DNA of 64,000 nt from contig NC_067473.1 of assembly GCF_947179515.1 (NCBI RefSeq), positions 85,342,013 through 85,406,012 on the forward strand, in the 5' to 3' direction. The notes under the pieces were generated by a model, which was not told where the DNA came from, searched no databases, and saw nothing but the letters and a program-made list of their open reading frames with translations. A program made the translations under genes and the position numbers. Of this stretch, positions 8,584 to 18,039 are shown piece after piece. This DNA comes from Apodemus sylvaticus. Lineage: Eukaryota > Chordata > Mammalia > Rodentia > Muridae. Positions within the stretch are counted from its first letter, which is position 1, and every line of letters starts with the position of its first letter.

Positions 8584-10213
8584 CTAGTTCTCACTGGTGT
8601 TAGTTTTTCTTGTCAGTGCTGGACTCACCAGTGCAAGCTGCCCCTTCCCAGTTGGCCTCTGGTGCACAGCTTACCTCCTGCGCTGCTTGTAGACAGGGTG
8701 CTGCTGCCCAGGCTGTTCAGATCCCAAAGCAGGCACCCGATGGCTCCCGCTGGGGCCCGCTGGATTCACTGTAGCACACTGACTTCTCCCAGCTGGCTGC
8801 CCGGAAACCCAGCTAGCCACTGCAGGACTTGGAGATGTGGTGCTGCCGCCCAGGCTGATCTGGGCAGCAGAACTCCCAACCGGGTTGGTGCACACAAGGC
8901 TAGCCTAGCTGCTCAGGCCCTGAGTCTAGGCAAAAGCCTAGCATGCCAATGTTGGTGCAAAGCTCCTCTCAGCTGTGGGTGTTAATTGGGTGTGTCAGGT
9001 GGCTAGGATGGTGGCATACGCGAGTTCGCTGAGAATTCTGGGAGAGTCTGCTGGGCTAACAACCTCCTGGCTGGGTCAGCACACAGATGGCCCAACGAGC
9101 AGCCCAGGGTCTGGGGGCAGTCCAGGGCCTGACCGTCTGAGACCCCTGCTATGTCCTCCTTGGGCTATGCCTGTTAGCTGGTTTGGTTTTGCCTGCTAGG
9201 TCTCTCTGGCTTCCCGTAGTCAAAATGGCGGTGGTGCGCAAACTGGCCCGGATAAACAACCTCCTGGCCGGGTTGGCACACAGATGGCCCACCGAGCAGC
9301 CCAGGGCCTGGGGGCAGTCCAGGGCCTGACCGTCTGAGACCCCTGCTATGTCCGCCTTGGGCTATGCCTGTTAGCTGGTTTGGTTTTGTCTGCTAGTCTC
9401 TCTGGCTTCCCGTAGGCAAAATGGTGGAGGTGCGCTCCGGCCCGGGCAAACAAGCTCCTGGCTGGGTCGGCACACAGATGGCCCACCGAGCAGTCCTGGG
9501 CCTGGGGGCAGTCCAGGGCCTGACCATCTGAGACCCCTGCTATGTCCGCCTTGGGCTATGCCTGTTAGCTGGTTTGGTTTTGCCTGCTAGGTCTCTCTGG
9601 CTTCCCGTAGGCAAAATGGCAGCGGTGCACGCTGGCCCAGGCAAACAAGCTCCTGGCTGGGTTGGCACACAGATGGCCCGCCGAGCAGCCCAGGACCTGG
9701 GGGCAGTCCGGGGCCTGACCGTCTGAGACCCCTGCTATGTCCGCCTCGGGCTATGCCTGTTAGCTGGTTTGGTTTTGCCTGCTAGGTCTCCCTGGCTTCC
9801 CTTAGGCAAAATGGTGGTGGTGCGCGCACCGGCTGGGAGGAAAAAAACCTCCTGGCAGGGTTTGCACCCCGGTGGACCTCCGATCAGCCCAGGGCCTGGG
9901 TGCAGGCCAACGCCCGTCGGGCTTAGACCCCCGCGATGTTGGTCTCGGGTTATATTTGTGTACCTCAGTCTGATTTCTCTGGCGACCGAGAACCAATATG
10001 GAGCCCTGGTAACTGACTGGCGGGAGGCAGAGTTCTGATGTGGCTTCTGTGTGGTGAAAGGCACCGTAAATCCGCAGCTGCTTGCAGCCTGGCTGGCCGG
10101 CGATGGCCAGTGGTCGTGGGCGCCGGGTCTGCCTGGACCCTGTCCGCTTGGTTCTACTGCTGATGGCCCTTCCTCTGGACCAGCCGCCGCTGCTGCTGCT
10201 GCTGCTGCTGCCC
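8584..10213 (-). promoter_or_regulatory. L1 5'UTR / internal promoter
   Basis: GC-rich, CpG-containing, ~1.63 kb, directly upstream of ORF1. A non-repeated ORF1-proximal part (8584 to about 9050) is followed upstream by about five tandem ~195-bp monomers (about 9050-9960) and a unique GC-rich 5' tip ending in a CAG run. Murine L1 transcription is driven from such monomeric 5'UTRs; promoter activity here is inferred. Most monomers contain AAAATGGC(G/A)G-like sites resembling the YY1 core, reversed relative to ORF1. Confidence 0.85.
9050..9960 (-). repeat. Tandem ~195-bp L1 5'UTR monomers (about 5 units)
   Basis: The anchor CACACAGATGG recurs at 9080, 9277, 9471 and 9666, and in diverged form (CACCCCGGTGG) at 9865, giving periods of 197, 194, 195 and 199 bp. 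Each unit also carries the 'GACCCCTGCTATGTCC' and 'TGTTAGCTGGTTTGG' blocks and a CAAAATGG box. The unit at the outermost (10-kb) side is the most diverged. These are promoter monomers, not a CRISPR array. Confidence 0.93.
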
Positions 10214-10228
10214 CAGCCTTTAATTCTT
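10214..10228. repeat. 15-bp target-site duplication, copy at L1 5' end
   Basis: CAGCCTTTAATTCTT is identical to 3153-3167. It marks the 5' boundary of the full-length L1 and is the resumption point of the ERV-L integrase. Confidence 0.95.
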
Positions 10229-10740
10229 AATGGCATATTTATTCTGGTTATGGATTTACCTTTCCTGCATGTGATGTTTCTGCCAAAACCACTTTCCATG
10301 GACTTACAGAATGCCTTATCCATCTGCATGGTATTCTACACAGTATTGCTTCTGTCCAAGGGACTTGTTTCTCAGCCAGAGAAATGTGACAGTGGGCCCA
10401 CAATCATGCAATCCACTGGTCTTACCATGCTCCCCATCATCCTGAAGAAGCTGGTCTGATAAAAAGATAGGATGGACTTTTGAAGACACAGTTACAATGC
10501 CATTTAGGTGGCAGCAGCATGGAGGGCTGGGGCAGAGTTCTTCAGATGACAGTATATGCTTTGAATGAGCATCTGATATATGGTACAGTTTCTCCTATAG
10601 CCAGGATCCATGGGTCCAGGACTCAAGGTGTGGAAAAGGGAATAGTTCCACTCCCTATCACTCCTAGTTTCCCTCTAGGAAAATTGTTGCTTCCTGTTCC
10701 CACAACTTAGGTTCTGCTGGCCTAGAAGTTTTGGTTCCAG
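10214..10740 (+). pseudogene. ERV-L-like integrase relic (core and C-terminal part)
   Basis: Continues the integrase begun at about 2945-3152. Retroviral integrase core similarity is recognisable but split across frames and interrupted by frameshifts between about 10270 and 10460. The distal part is readable from about 10480 (a TQLQCHLGG-like stretch) to about 10700 (TVSPIARIHGS). It would catalyse strand transfer in a live element, but this copy cannot be translated through. Confidence 0.75.
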
Positions 10741-11230
10741 AGTGACAATGCTCTTACTAGGAGCCAAACAAACATTGCATTGAACTGGAAGCTCAGACTT
10801 CCCCCAGGTCATTTTGGGCTTCTAATGCCCTTAAACTTAAAGCTAAGAAAGGAGTAACAGTCTTAGGAAGGGTGATAAATCCAGAATATCATGGGGAAAT
10901 TGGATTTTCTCTCCACAATAGAGGTAAGAAGGATTAAGTTTAAAGTGCAGGAGATCCCTTAGGGTATCTCTTTGTACTACTATGTCCTGTCCTAAAAGTC
11001 AATGGGAACTACAACAATTTAATCCAAGCAAGATGACAAAGGGTGCAGACCCAACAGGAATGAAGATTTAGCTCACTCCTCCAGAAAAAGAACCAAGACC
11101 TGCTGAAGTGCTTGCAGTGGGTAGAGGAAATACTGAATGTGTAGTAGAGAAAGGTAGTTATAAATGCCAGCTAAGGCCCCATAATCAGTTACAGAAAGGA
11201 AGATTATAAAGTAATACAAATGCTTATGTT
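10741..11230 (+). pseudogene. ERV-L dUTPase-like relic downstream of integrase
   Basis: Around 10840-10930 the + strand translates to a GxVINPEYHGEIG-like block, the dUTPase substrate-pocket motif, followed by degenerate sequence with stops. A dUTPase placed after integrase at the end of pol, with no envelope gene after it, is the hallmark of the ERV-L class and is the main reason for that call. Sequence between about 11000 and 11230 is similar in style but cannot be assigned to a domain. Confidence 0.6.
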
Positions 11231-11454
11231 TTATTTTGTTAGGAACATATTTTCTTTTCTTCCAATTTCTTTAACATAAATTGGTATTTAATTTGAGATA
11301 CTAAAAGAATGTTCCCAAGGGATATAGCCCCATTGTAAATTTACAAATGTGTTTGTGATTGTACCAGGAATAGTTATATCATTTAGGCATACTCACAGTC
11401 TTTTAACAGTTCCATGTGGACATGAGATATTATTTGTGTCAAGTTGTCAAGGGG

Positions 11455-11885
11455 TGGATTGTCGTGGTTATTCCTGGTTGTCACCTTGACTATATCAGGA
11501 ATGAACTACATATAATTCAGAATTGGAAGGCTCACCTGTGATCCTAAACTGGAAGCTGGGAGATGCAAGTTTCTGACCTGGATCTTAGCATGGAGATCTT
11601 GAGTACAGTGGCTATGAATTCCAGAAGACTGAGACAGGGAGATTTCTGAGTTCAAGATCATCTGGAACCTAGCAAGTTCCAAACCCAAGCATGATGGCAC
11701 AAACCTTCAATCTGGGCCATACCTTATGTTGGAGACCTATATAGCAACACTGGAAGAGGGAAGATTTGCTCTCTCTTCTTCACCTTATTGCTTTGTAGGA
11801 TGGAGCAACTGCTGGATCCATGGACTCCCATTAACAGCTACTTGTGACTATTGTTGGAATTGGACATCTAATTTCTTTTGTTTTT
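11455..11885 (+). mobile_element. ERV-L-type LTR (3' LTR of the relic)
   Basis: Starts near 'GTGGTTATTCCTGGTTGTCA' and runs through 'GGAAGGCTCACCTGTGATCC' and 'GGAGACCTATATAGCAACAC' to 'GCTGGATCCATGGACTCC'. These are blocks I associate with murid ERV-L/MaLR-group LTRs. CTATATAG at about 11737 is a TATA-like box. It follows the dUTPase relic in the expected order and orientation. It ends about 860 bp upstream of the lipocalin start codon, pointing towards it, and homology between lipocalin blocks 2 and 3 begins right at its end. The exact LTR edges are uncertain. Confidence 0.65.
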
Positions 11886-12745
11886 CTTGTTTAATCTTTG
11901 AGCAACGCAATTAACAAAATACAGCAAATCTAATGACCAAGATTCAGGACCAACAATGCATGACTATCACCCAACCCTGCCTGAGAAGGTCCCTGAATTC
12001 CAAATGTCACACAACTGCAAAAACAATCTGTAGCTGGCAAAATCCCCACCATGCTAGATGATGAGGGAAATGATAGTTGCAGCAGCCAATCTGAACCAGC
12101 CCCACACCTGTTATTAACTGAAAGCACATTCTTATAATATTTCTCTGTGTTTTAAAGAAACTAAAATTCCAAAATTCTCATTGCATTGAAATTGAGGGAA
12201 AAATATGAGCTATTTCGGAAAGAATCTTTGAAATCTGAAAGAATGTCAGGGTGGCTATGATCAAAATACATTACATATTTATATAAAATTTTTAAATTGT
12301 TTAATACATGTCCACCAAAAATATGTTATAACAGACAAATTTGCAAATTCTTCAGTGTACTGTTTGAGATTTTCAACTTGTTCTTAATTTTCTTTTGATA
12401 TTCACTGGCTTTCTTAATCACTTTGTATAGTTGTGACAATGTCCCCAAACCAGCTTGCTCTTCTTGACTTTTTTTTTTTTTTCTGAATGTCAACAGTTAT
12501 GGAACATTTATCTTACACACCATTGAATTCTAAATTTAACCCATGGGTTAAAATAAAGCAATGTCAGACACACACAAATACTGCCAAGCAGTCTGCCAAC
12601 CTTTTATGATAATTAAAACAAATAGTGAACAGATTCATTGCACATTGGCAAAGTGAAATGCTTTGTGATCCTCTTCAGTTCATCATTTCTTCAGCAGCTG
12701 AACAGCTGTCTTTTCTACTTCAGAAGAAAGAGAATATTCTGGAAG
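11886..12745 (+). promoter_or_regulatory. 5' flank and probable promoter of the lipocalin gene
   Basis: This segment is shared with the upstream flanks of blocks 3 (23390-24000 and 25500-25893) and 5 (inverted, 45071 to about 45550). Closest to the gene, CCTCTTCAGTTCATCATTTC and CAGCAGCTGAA (an E-box, CAGCTG) are nearly identical in all three, about 45-85 bp before the start codon. Only weak TATA-like sequence (TTTTATGATAATTAAAA, about 12603) is seen. The transcription start is not determinable. Confidence 0.5.
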
Positions 12746-15700
12746 ATGAATTTTCTTCTCCTTGCTGTAGCCTGTTTGGTTTCTAAAGCTGAGGAACCCT
12801 TACCGGTACAAAGTTGGGCTTTCAGGGGATTAGGTACTAAGAATGACAGTCGTGAATTTATCACAGATTGAACTGACAGTGTGATCTATGAACATATTGG
12901 TTCCTTTATGGTTTTTGTATTTGGACCATGTCCCATGTCATAAAACATTATTTGTTGTAGTTTAAGATTATAATTATACTCATTTGAGCTACTTATATTG
13001 AAATAATTTTATTTTCCCTTGGTAAACAGTATGAAATTTAGCCTTTTATTAATGCCATGGTTTTTAACATTTTTATAATTAACTTTATTTTCGTAGTTGG
13101 AAGTCAATATGCATTAAATATTTCACTGTTCTATATGAATTCAGGGATGACTCTTTATCAATAAAATAGGATCCTCAAGTCAATTTGATATCTGAAAGGC
13201 AAACACTTTATATATTATATATTTGAGGAATATATTTCTCTCCTTTTGAGTCATTATACTATGGTTAGTATATAAGATAATATTGATATTAATTATAATC
13301 CAGTAACTTCTCCAAAACAGGAACTTAATTTTTGAAGTTTTATTTTGCACATTTGCCTCTGTGTGTGTGTGTGTGTGCATGTGCACACATGTGCACACCT
13401 GTAATTACAGGTTTTGAAAGGAATATTGCAGCAAAAATGTAGAAATCAGGGACAAAGCCACAAAATGTGTACAATTTTAAGTCTTTCATCCTCTGATCAG
13501 AGTGATTTCTAACAGGAAAATTGTTCCTAATGCCTTGCCACATTCAGATGTTTGACATCAATATATGATTGCTTCTTTTTTATTTTCTTTGAATTAATTT
13601 AGTATGTGGATTTTTATTTAAATTTTTAAGATTACATTGTTGATGCAGCATATTAATAGGAACCTATAATCTATTTTTACACTTTTTTCATAATTATATT
13701 TTGAATGATATAAAACTATTGCCATGTATATATGGTTTCAAAGAAGATATTAGCAATTATAGGGTATAAACAGAAAGATACAATAATGCTGTCAGCACAT
13801 TATATATAATTTTTTCTATTACACTATTAAATAATTTCTATTTTTTCTACTAGAACATCAATATATTACTTTCCTAACCTTAAATTTTTACTAGCTTCAT
13901 TTTATCATTTTATGTGTATGGGTGTTTGGTCCACATTGTACAATACGTATATGTAGTACCCACCAAGACCATACGATATCCCCCAGAAATAAAGTTACAG
14001 GGGATTATGCACCAACAAGTGGGTGCGGGGACTCAAACTCATATGCCCTAACTGTCTTCTTTATTATTAGTTTTCAGGGAGTTTTAATACCATCTACCTA
14101 GCAGGCAAATATAAGAGTGTAACAGCAGAAAATAGTGAAATGAGGATCCTGATGCGTGAGGTTAAGTATTTTAACCAATACAAAGTCATGGGCATGACAT
14201 TCTATGTCAGGTAAGAAAAGTTATATGGGTAGATGAAATAGGAATCAATGATGTTATCTGCCTTGCTTTGATGAATTGAGAAATGCTGCCAGTTAAAGTT
14301 CAGTTGAAGAGCCCCAATCCCATCCACATGTCTTGGTGCACACAAGAAGTTAAGTATTTTGATGAATACAGAGTCCTGAGCATGACATTCTATGTCAGGT
14401 AAGAAAAATTATTTGAGTCGAAGAAACAATTGTTGAAATGGGCATAAATAAGGTTACTTGATTTGTTTTGTTGACTCAGAAAATGCTGTCAACTAAGGTT
14501 CTGAGCCCCAATCCTATCCATAATTCTTGGTGCACACAGTAAGTCAGTCCATTCCTGACAGGAATCATAGACTGAAAAGATGATGATTGAAGATATTTAC
14601 AAACCAAAACATACCACCACAGAAGACAGAATCAGCACCAAGAATCTGTCTCACTTTCAGCAATATGTGTTTTCTTTAGGAACAAATTAATGTGTGATAA
14701 TAAATGTGAAATAAGGAGCGTTTATTGTTTAATATGTATTGTTTAGGAAAAATGGGAAGTGCCAACTACACACAGTTTGGGCTGATAAATTTGACTTGTG
14801 TTTTTTCCCAGAGTCATGTGAGTAGCAATGATTCAGAATGAACTGCATTATTTATTGTTTATTATTTATTATTTATTATTATTATTATGTTTTGTAAGAA
14901 ATGTGATCTTTATCAACAGTGTCTTCAGAGGATGACTGGCTCATTGGGTATAATGTTATAGAGTATTTCTTCCTAGTAGAATGTCACAAAAGAAATGGGA
15001 CTGATTCTATCCCTGGGTTGTGGATGTTGCATGATTCAGTTCGTCATTTTCCAAACATCTATTATTATCCACCATTTGTGGGAGGCACACGTCGAAGTGA
15101 GTAAAATCTCTTCTCCAGAAGTATGGTGGGGAAATGCACTTATGAATGAATCTTGCTATGTGGCATAAAACAAACAAAAAATCAAAGAAATATTTAAATA
15201 GAGGTCTTGCTAAAATTGATAAAATGCAGGCATTCACTTGGTTTTTAACTTCATGTTAGGAAATCAGAAAATGTTTCCCTGACTCAATGATTTAAAGTAG
15301 AAAAAATATTTTGAAGTATGCTAGGAAAACAGCATTATTATGAAAGAATTTTCAAGGTTGTGTTAAGAACAATAAACATCAAACTTACATTATATGGAGT
15401 AAAAGTGTTATGTTATAAATGAAGATTTTATATTTCATGAATTATTAATTTATATTAAATAATTAATTTGTATATTATGAAAGCCATAACTATTAAAATT
15501 CAATAAATATAAGCATACGATGAGAATCAGTGAAAAAATTGCATGAATATGAAGGAGAGTGTGGAAGGGCAAACACTCAGACCTTTGTGGGGGAAGGGGA
15601 AGTTTCAAAATAGAGTTATTATATTAAATCTCAAAACTAAACTATAGGTAAATAAGTAAATAATAATGTCTACATCATGTTCTTATGAAGGAAAATTTAT

Positions 15701-16559
15701 TTATTCCAGTCCCAAGTTATGTAGATATTGTGATACATTTTGCCTCAAACTCCACCATCCTATTTGAAGTCCAGTATATTAATTATTTGAATTACGAGCA
15801 GAGTCTGGCAGGAGCTATGGGTATGTAATACTCATATGTTTTCTTATATGGGAGAAAACTTTTGTTTTTCTTTTTGTTAATTGCAATATAACTGTGTCCC
15901 CTGCATTCTGTTTCATGACACACTGGTGCAGAAATGTATTTCCTAACATATTTCAAGTATTGACATGATTGTGTGAAATTCAAGTTGAATTTTACAGCAT
16001 AATTTCAATAATAATTTAATATTATTGATTTCAATATTCCTGATTTTAAATCACTGACTTAGATATGATTGGATGGAGAGCTATTATATCACCTTGAATA
16101 AGAATGTCTGAACAGACCTCAGAATGTTTCCCAGGCTGGCATCTCCATTATGGTAGGGAGGGTGGGGCAAAATAGCAGGATTTATTAACTGATGAGGAGA
16201 CTTGATGAGCTTAGAAGTTATGCTGTGATTATAGTGTCTGTCTCTTCTGATATATCTTCCATGCAATGTAGCAACTGGGACAAATATCACTGAAGAACTC
16301 TGGAAAGAATATATTAAGCTGACTCAGAAACTCAGAATTCCTACTGAAAATATTGAAAATGTCTATGAAAGGGGTAAGTAGGTTCCTGTAAATTTAGACC
16401 AATGATAACTTGAAATTAGAGCAAATGATAAAGATTCTTGTTTTCCACATCAGTAATATAAAATCCTTACATGAAAATATGATGGAAATCCAACAGTATT
16501 TTAAACTGTCTTCCTCTTTGTCTCACCTCACAGATGCATGCCCTAAATGGAAGCCTTGA
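12746..16559 (+). CDS. Six-exon lipocalin gene, odorant-binding / MUP type (176 aa)
   Basis: Coding exons: 12746-12833, 14078-14210, 14747-14817, 15710-15820, 16272-16373 and 16534-16559 (TGA). Sizes 88/133/71/111/102/26 nt closely match the family layout, where MUP-type genes have internal exons of about 134, 74, 111 and 102 nt. Every intron is GT-AG, phases agree, and the joined frame has no stop. Signal peptide MNFLLLAVACLVSKA is followed by about 161 mature residues. GxW is present as Gly30-Ser-Phe32 (GSFNTIYLAG), followed by VTAENSEMRI (44-53), the NGKC strand with Cys79, and helix TEELWKEYIKLTQKLRIPTEN (141-161). The end DACPKWKP gives Cys171, the expected partner of Cys79. Sequons at Asn111 and Asn139 suggest glycosylation. 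The predicted role is secreted carriage of small hydrophobic ligands such as odorants or pheromones. The exact orthologue is not recognised, and expression is unproven. Confidence 0.82.
14159..14540 (+). repeat. ~190-bp tandem duplication of exon 2's 3' end and donor
   Basis: Two adjacent diverged copies: about 14159-14346 and 14347-14540. Each starts at GTTAAGTATTTT (14161 and 14349) and ends at GGTGCACACA (14335 and 14529). The second copy repeats the last 17 codons of exon 2 (VKYFDEYRVLSMTFYVR in place of VKYFNQYKVMGMTFYVR) and the donor CAG|GTAAGA (14399). It has no good acceptor of its own. Confidence 0.88.
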
Positions 16560-16607
16560 TCTCAGGAGCAGAAACATTGTATTATTCAATATTCTTGGGT
16601 CACTGGA

Positions 16608-16613
16608 ATTAAA
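16608..16613 (+). terminator. ATTAAA polyadenylation signal candidate
   Basis: ATTAAA lies 49 nt past the lipocalin stop codon and is conserved in block 4 (CACTGGAATTAAA, about 34516-34528). Family members often have a further non-coding exon, so a more distal poly(A) site, for example near the AATAAA at 17563, is also possible. Confidence 0.45.
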
Positions 16614-16844
16614 GTTTTAGGTCTATTCAGGATTGTAAATGCAAAGTATTCACAATTGTCTCTCAGGAATTTCAACAAACCCTACTGTTATGAAAAATCA
16701 TTGCTTGCTTTATATATGAATAATTATATAGATCTTAATATTACAAAGGATTTTAAAATAAAGTACCCAATATACAACCGGCAGTGGAATTTATCAGGAG
16801 CAAAGGTCAAACTCACATTCATTACCCTACTGTGAATGAGAATA

Positions 16845-17370
16845 TTTTGTGCATATCTCTTTTTTATTGGTTATTTCACTTATTTACATTCCAAATGTTA
16901 GCCTCTCTCCTGATTTCTCACCCAGAAAACCCCTATCCCATCTCCCCCTTTCCTGCTTATATGCGGGTGCGCCCCCACCTATCCAATTACTCCTGCCTCC
17001 TCGCCCTTGCATTCCCCTATACTGGGGCATCAACCATCCACCGTACTAATGGGTTCTTCTCCAATTGATTCCTGACAAGGCCATCCTCTGCTACATATAC
17101 TGCTGGAGCCATGAGTCCCTCCATATGTACTCCTTGGTTGCTGTTTTAGATCCTGGGTGCTCTGGTTGGTTGATATTGTTGTTGTTCCTATGAGGTTGCA
17201 AACCTCTTCATTTCCTTTTGTTCACTCTCTAACTCCTCCATTGGGGAACCCATTGTCAGTTCAATGGTTGGCTGCAAGGATCTGCCTCTGGCAGAGCCTC
17301 TCAGGAGACAGCTATATCAGGCTCCTGTCAACATGCACTTCTTGGCACATATTTTGCATTTCAAAATGTA
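16845..17370 (-). mobile_element. Lx-type L1 3' end fragment
   Basis: Read on the - strand this is the 3' end of an old murid L1. TTTACATTCCAAATG on + is the reverse of the CATTTGGAATGTAAA tail signature. The body includes 'CCAATGGTTGGCTGCAAG' and 'AGCCTCTCAGGAGACAGCTATATCAGGCTCCTGTCA', typical of the Lx 3'UTR. It interrupts the 3' flank of the lipocalin gene. Open frames within it are not genes. Confidence 0.7.
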
Positions 17371-17665
17371 GGTGTTAAAATTATATAAAAGTCCTAAGGA
17401 AATCAGGAATTTCAATTACTTTTCTGTTGTTTTATGGTTTCTTTCAGGTAATTTCCAAAAATGCCTTAAAGAGATGTTTTGAAGGCCAGCCTTGTCAGGT
17501 TATGGTAAATTGAGTTGGAAAAGAGGTGGCAAGTTATCACGCAGCAGACTGTTTTCAGAGGGAATAAAAATTGATTCAGTTGGGCCAGGATTTCCTCTGA
17601 CCTATGAGTCTACTAGAACTCTTTGATGGCTGGAGAGAAGGTTAAAAAAAATCAGGGAAAAGAAT

Positions 17666-17667
<2 letters not shown>

Positions 17668-17704
<37 letters not shown>
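17668..17704. repeat. (AC)n microsatellite
   Basis: Pure CA run at the same position of the duplicated block as 242-269. Length differs between blocks. Confidence 0.95.
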
Positions 17705-17706
<2 letters not shown>

Positions 17707-17858
17707 TCAATGAATGAAGTATGACAATGTCCAAAGAATTTTATTTTTTTCTCCCATTGTTATATATCCCAGCAAATTCTTTCAAGTAGCTTAAACATTA
17801 CAATGCATTTACATTCTATTTTTCTTTTAATGAATGATTATTTTTAAAAGAATGTTCC

Positions 17859-18039
17859 TGGAGCTGGAGATATATCTCAGTGGCTAATAGCACTGGCTGC
17901 TCTTCCAAAGGTCCAGCAACCACGTAGTGTCTAGTGTCATTCAACCACCCATAATGAGCTCTGATGCCCCTTTCTGGGGTGTCTGAAGACAACAACAGTA
18001 TACTTACATATAATAAATAAGCAAATCTTTACAAAAATA
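17859..18039 (+). mobile_element. B2 SINE with target-site duplication
   Basis: Complete B2: 'GGAGCTGGAGATATATCTCAGTGG' head, 'GCACTGGCTGCTCTTCC' internal box and an A-rich AATAAATAAG tail. It is flanked by near-identical 13-mers AAAAGAATGTTCC (17846-17858) and AAAAGTATGTTCC (18040-18052). Block 4 has the empty site (AAAAAGTATGTTC, about 35275), while block 1 carries the same insertion. Confidence 0.9.

Larger units (their letters stand above)
3168..10213 (-). mobile_element. Full-length L1 with both ORFs intact
   Basis: A complete ~7.05-kb L1 lies on the - strand. Read in its own direction it has a 1.63-kb 5'UTR (10213-8584), ORF1 (8583-7312), a 59-nt spacer, ORF2 (7252-3428), a ~260-nt 3'UTR with a G-rich polypurine tract, and a poly(A) tail at 3177-3168. 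Perfect 15-bp duplications flank it, and removing it restores a continuous retroviral integrase reading frame, so the insertion point is exact. Neither ORF is interrupted. Identical flanks and intact ORFs indicate a young insertion that may still be mobile. Its extreme 5' end is a CAG trinucleotide run. Confidence 0.93.

Noticed and set aside
9050..9960. Regularly spaced ~195-bp repeats considered as a CRISPR array or satellite
   Set aside because: Repeats are far too long for CRISPR, have no spacers, and sit in the L1 5'UTR as promoter monomers.
8542..10459. Pro/Arg-rich frames of 75-175 codons in the GC-rich region around 8.5-10.4 kb
   Set aside because: They fall within the L1 5'UTR monomers, with no conserved domain; high GC lowers stop frequency.
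12834..12871. In-frame TGA in the 77-codon frame beginning before lipocalin exon 1, first read as evidence of a pseudogene
   Set aside because: The stop lies after the exon 1 donor (TTAG|GTACTA at 12833/12834), so it is intronic. Splicing to 14078 keeps the frame open.
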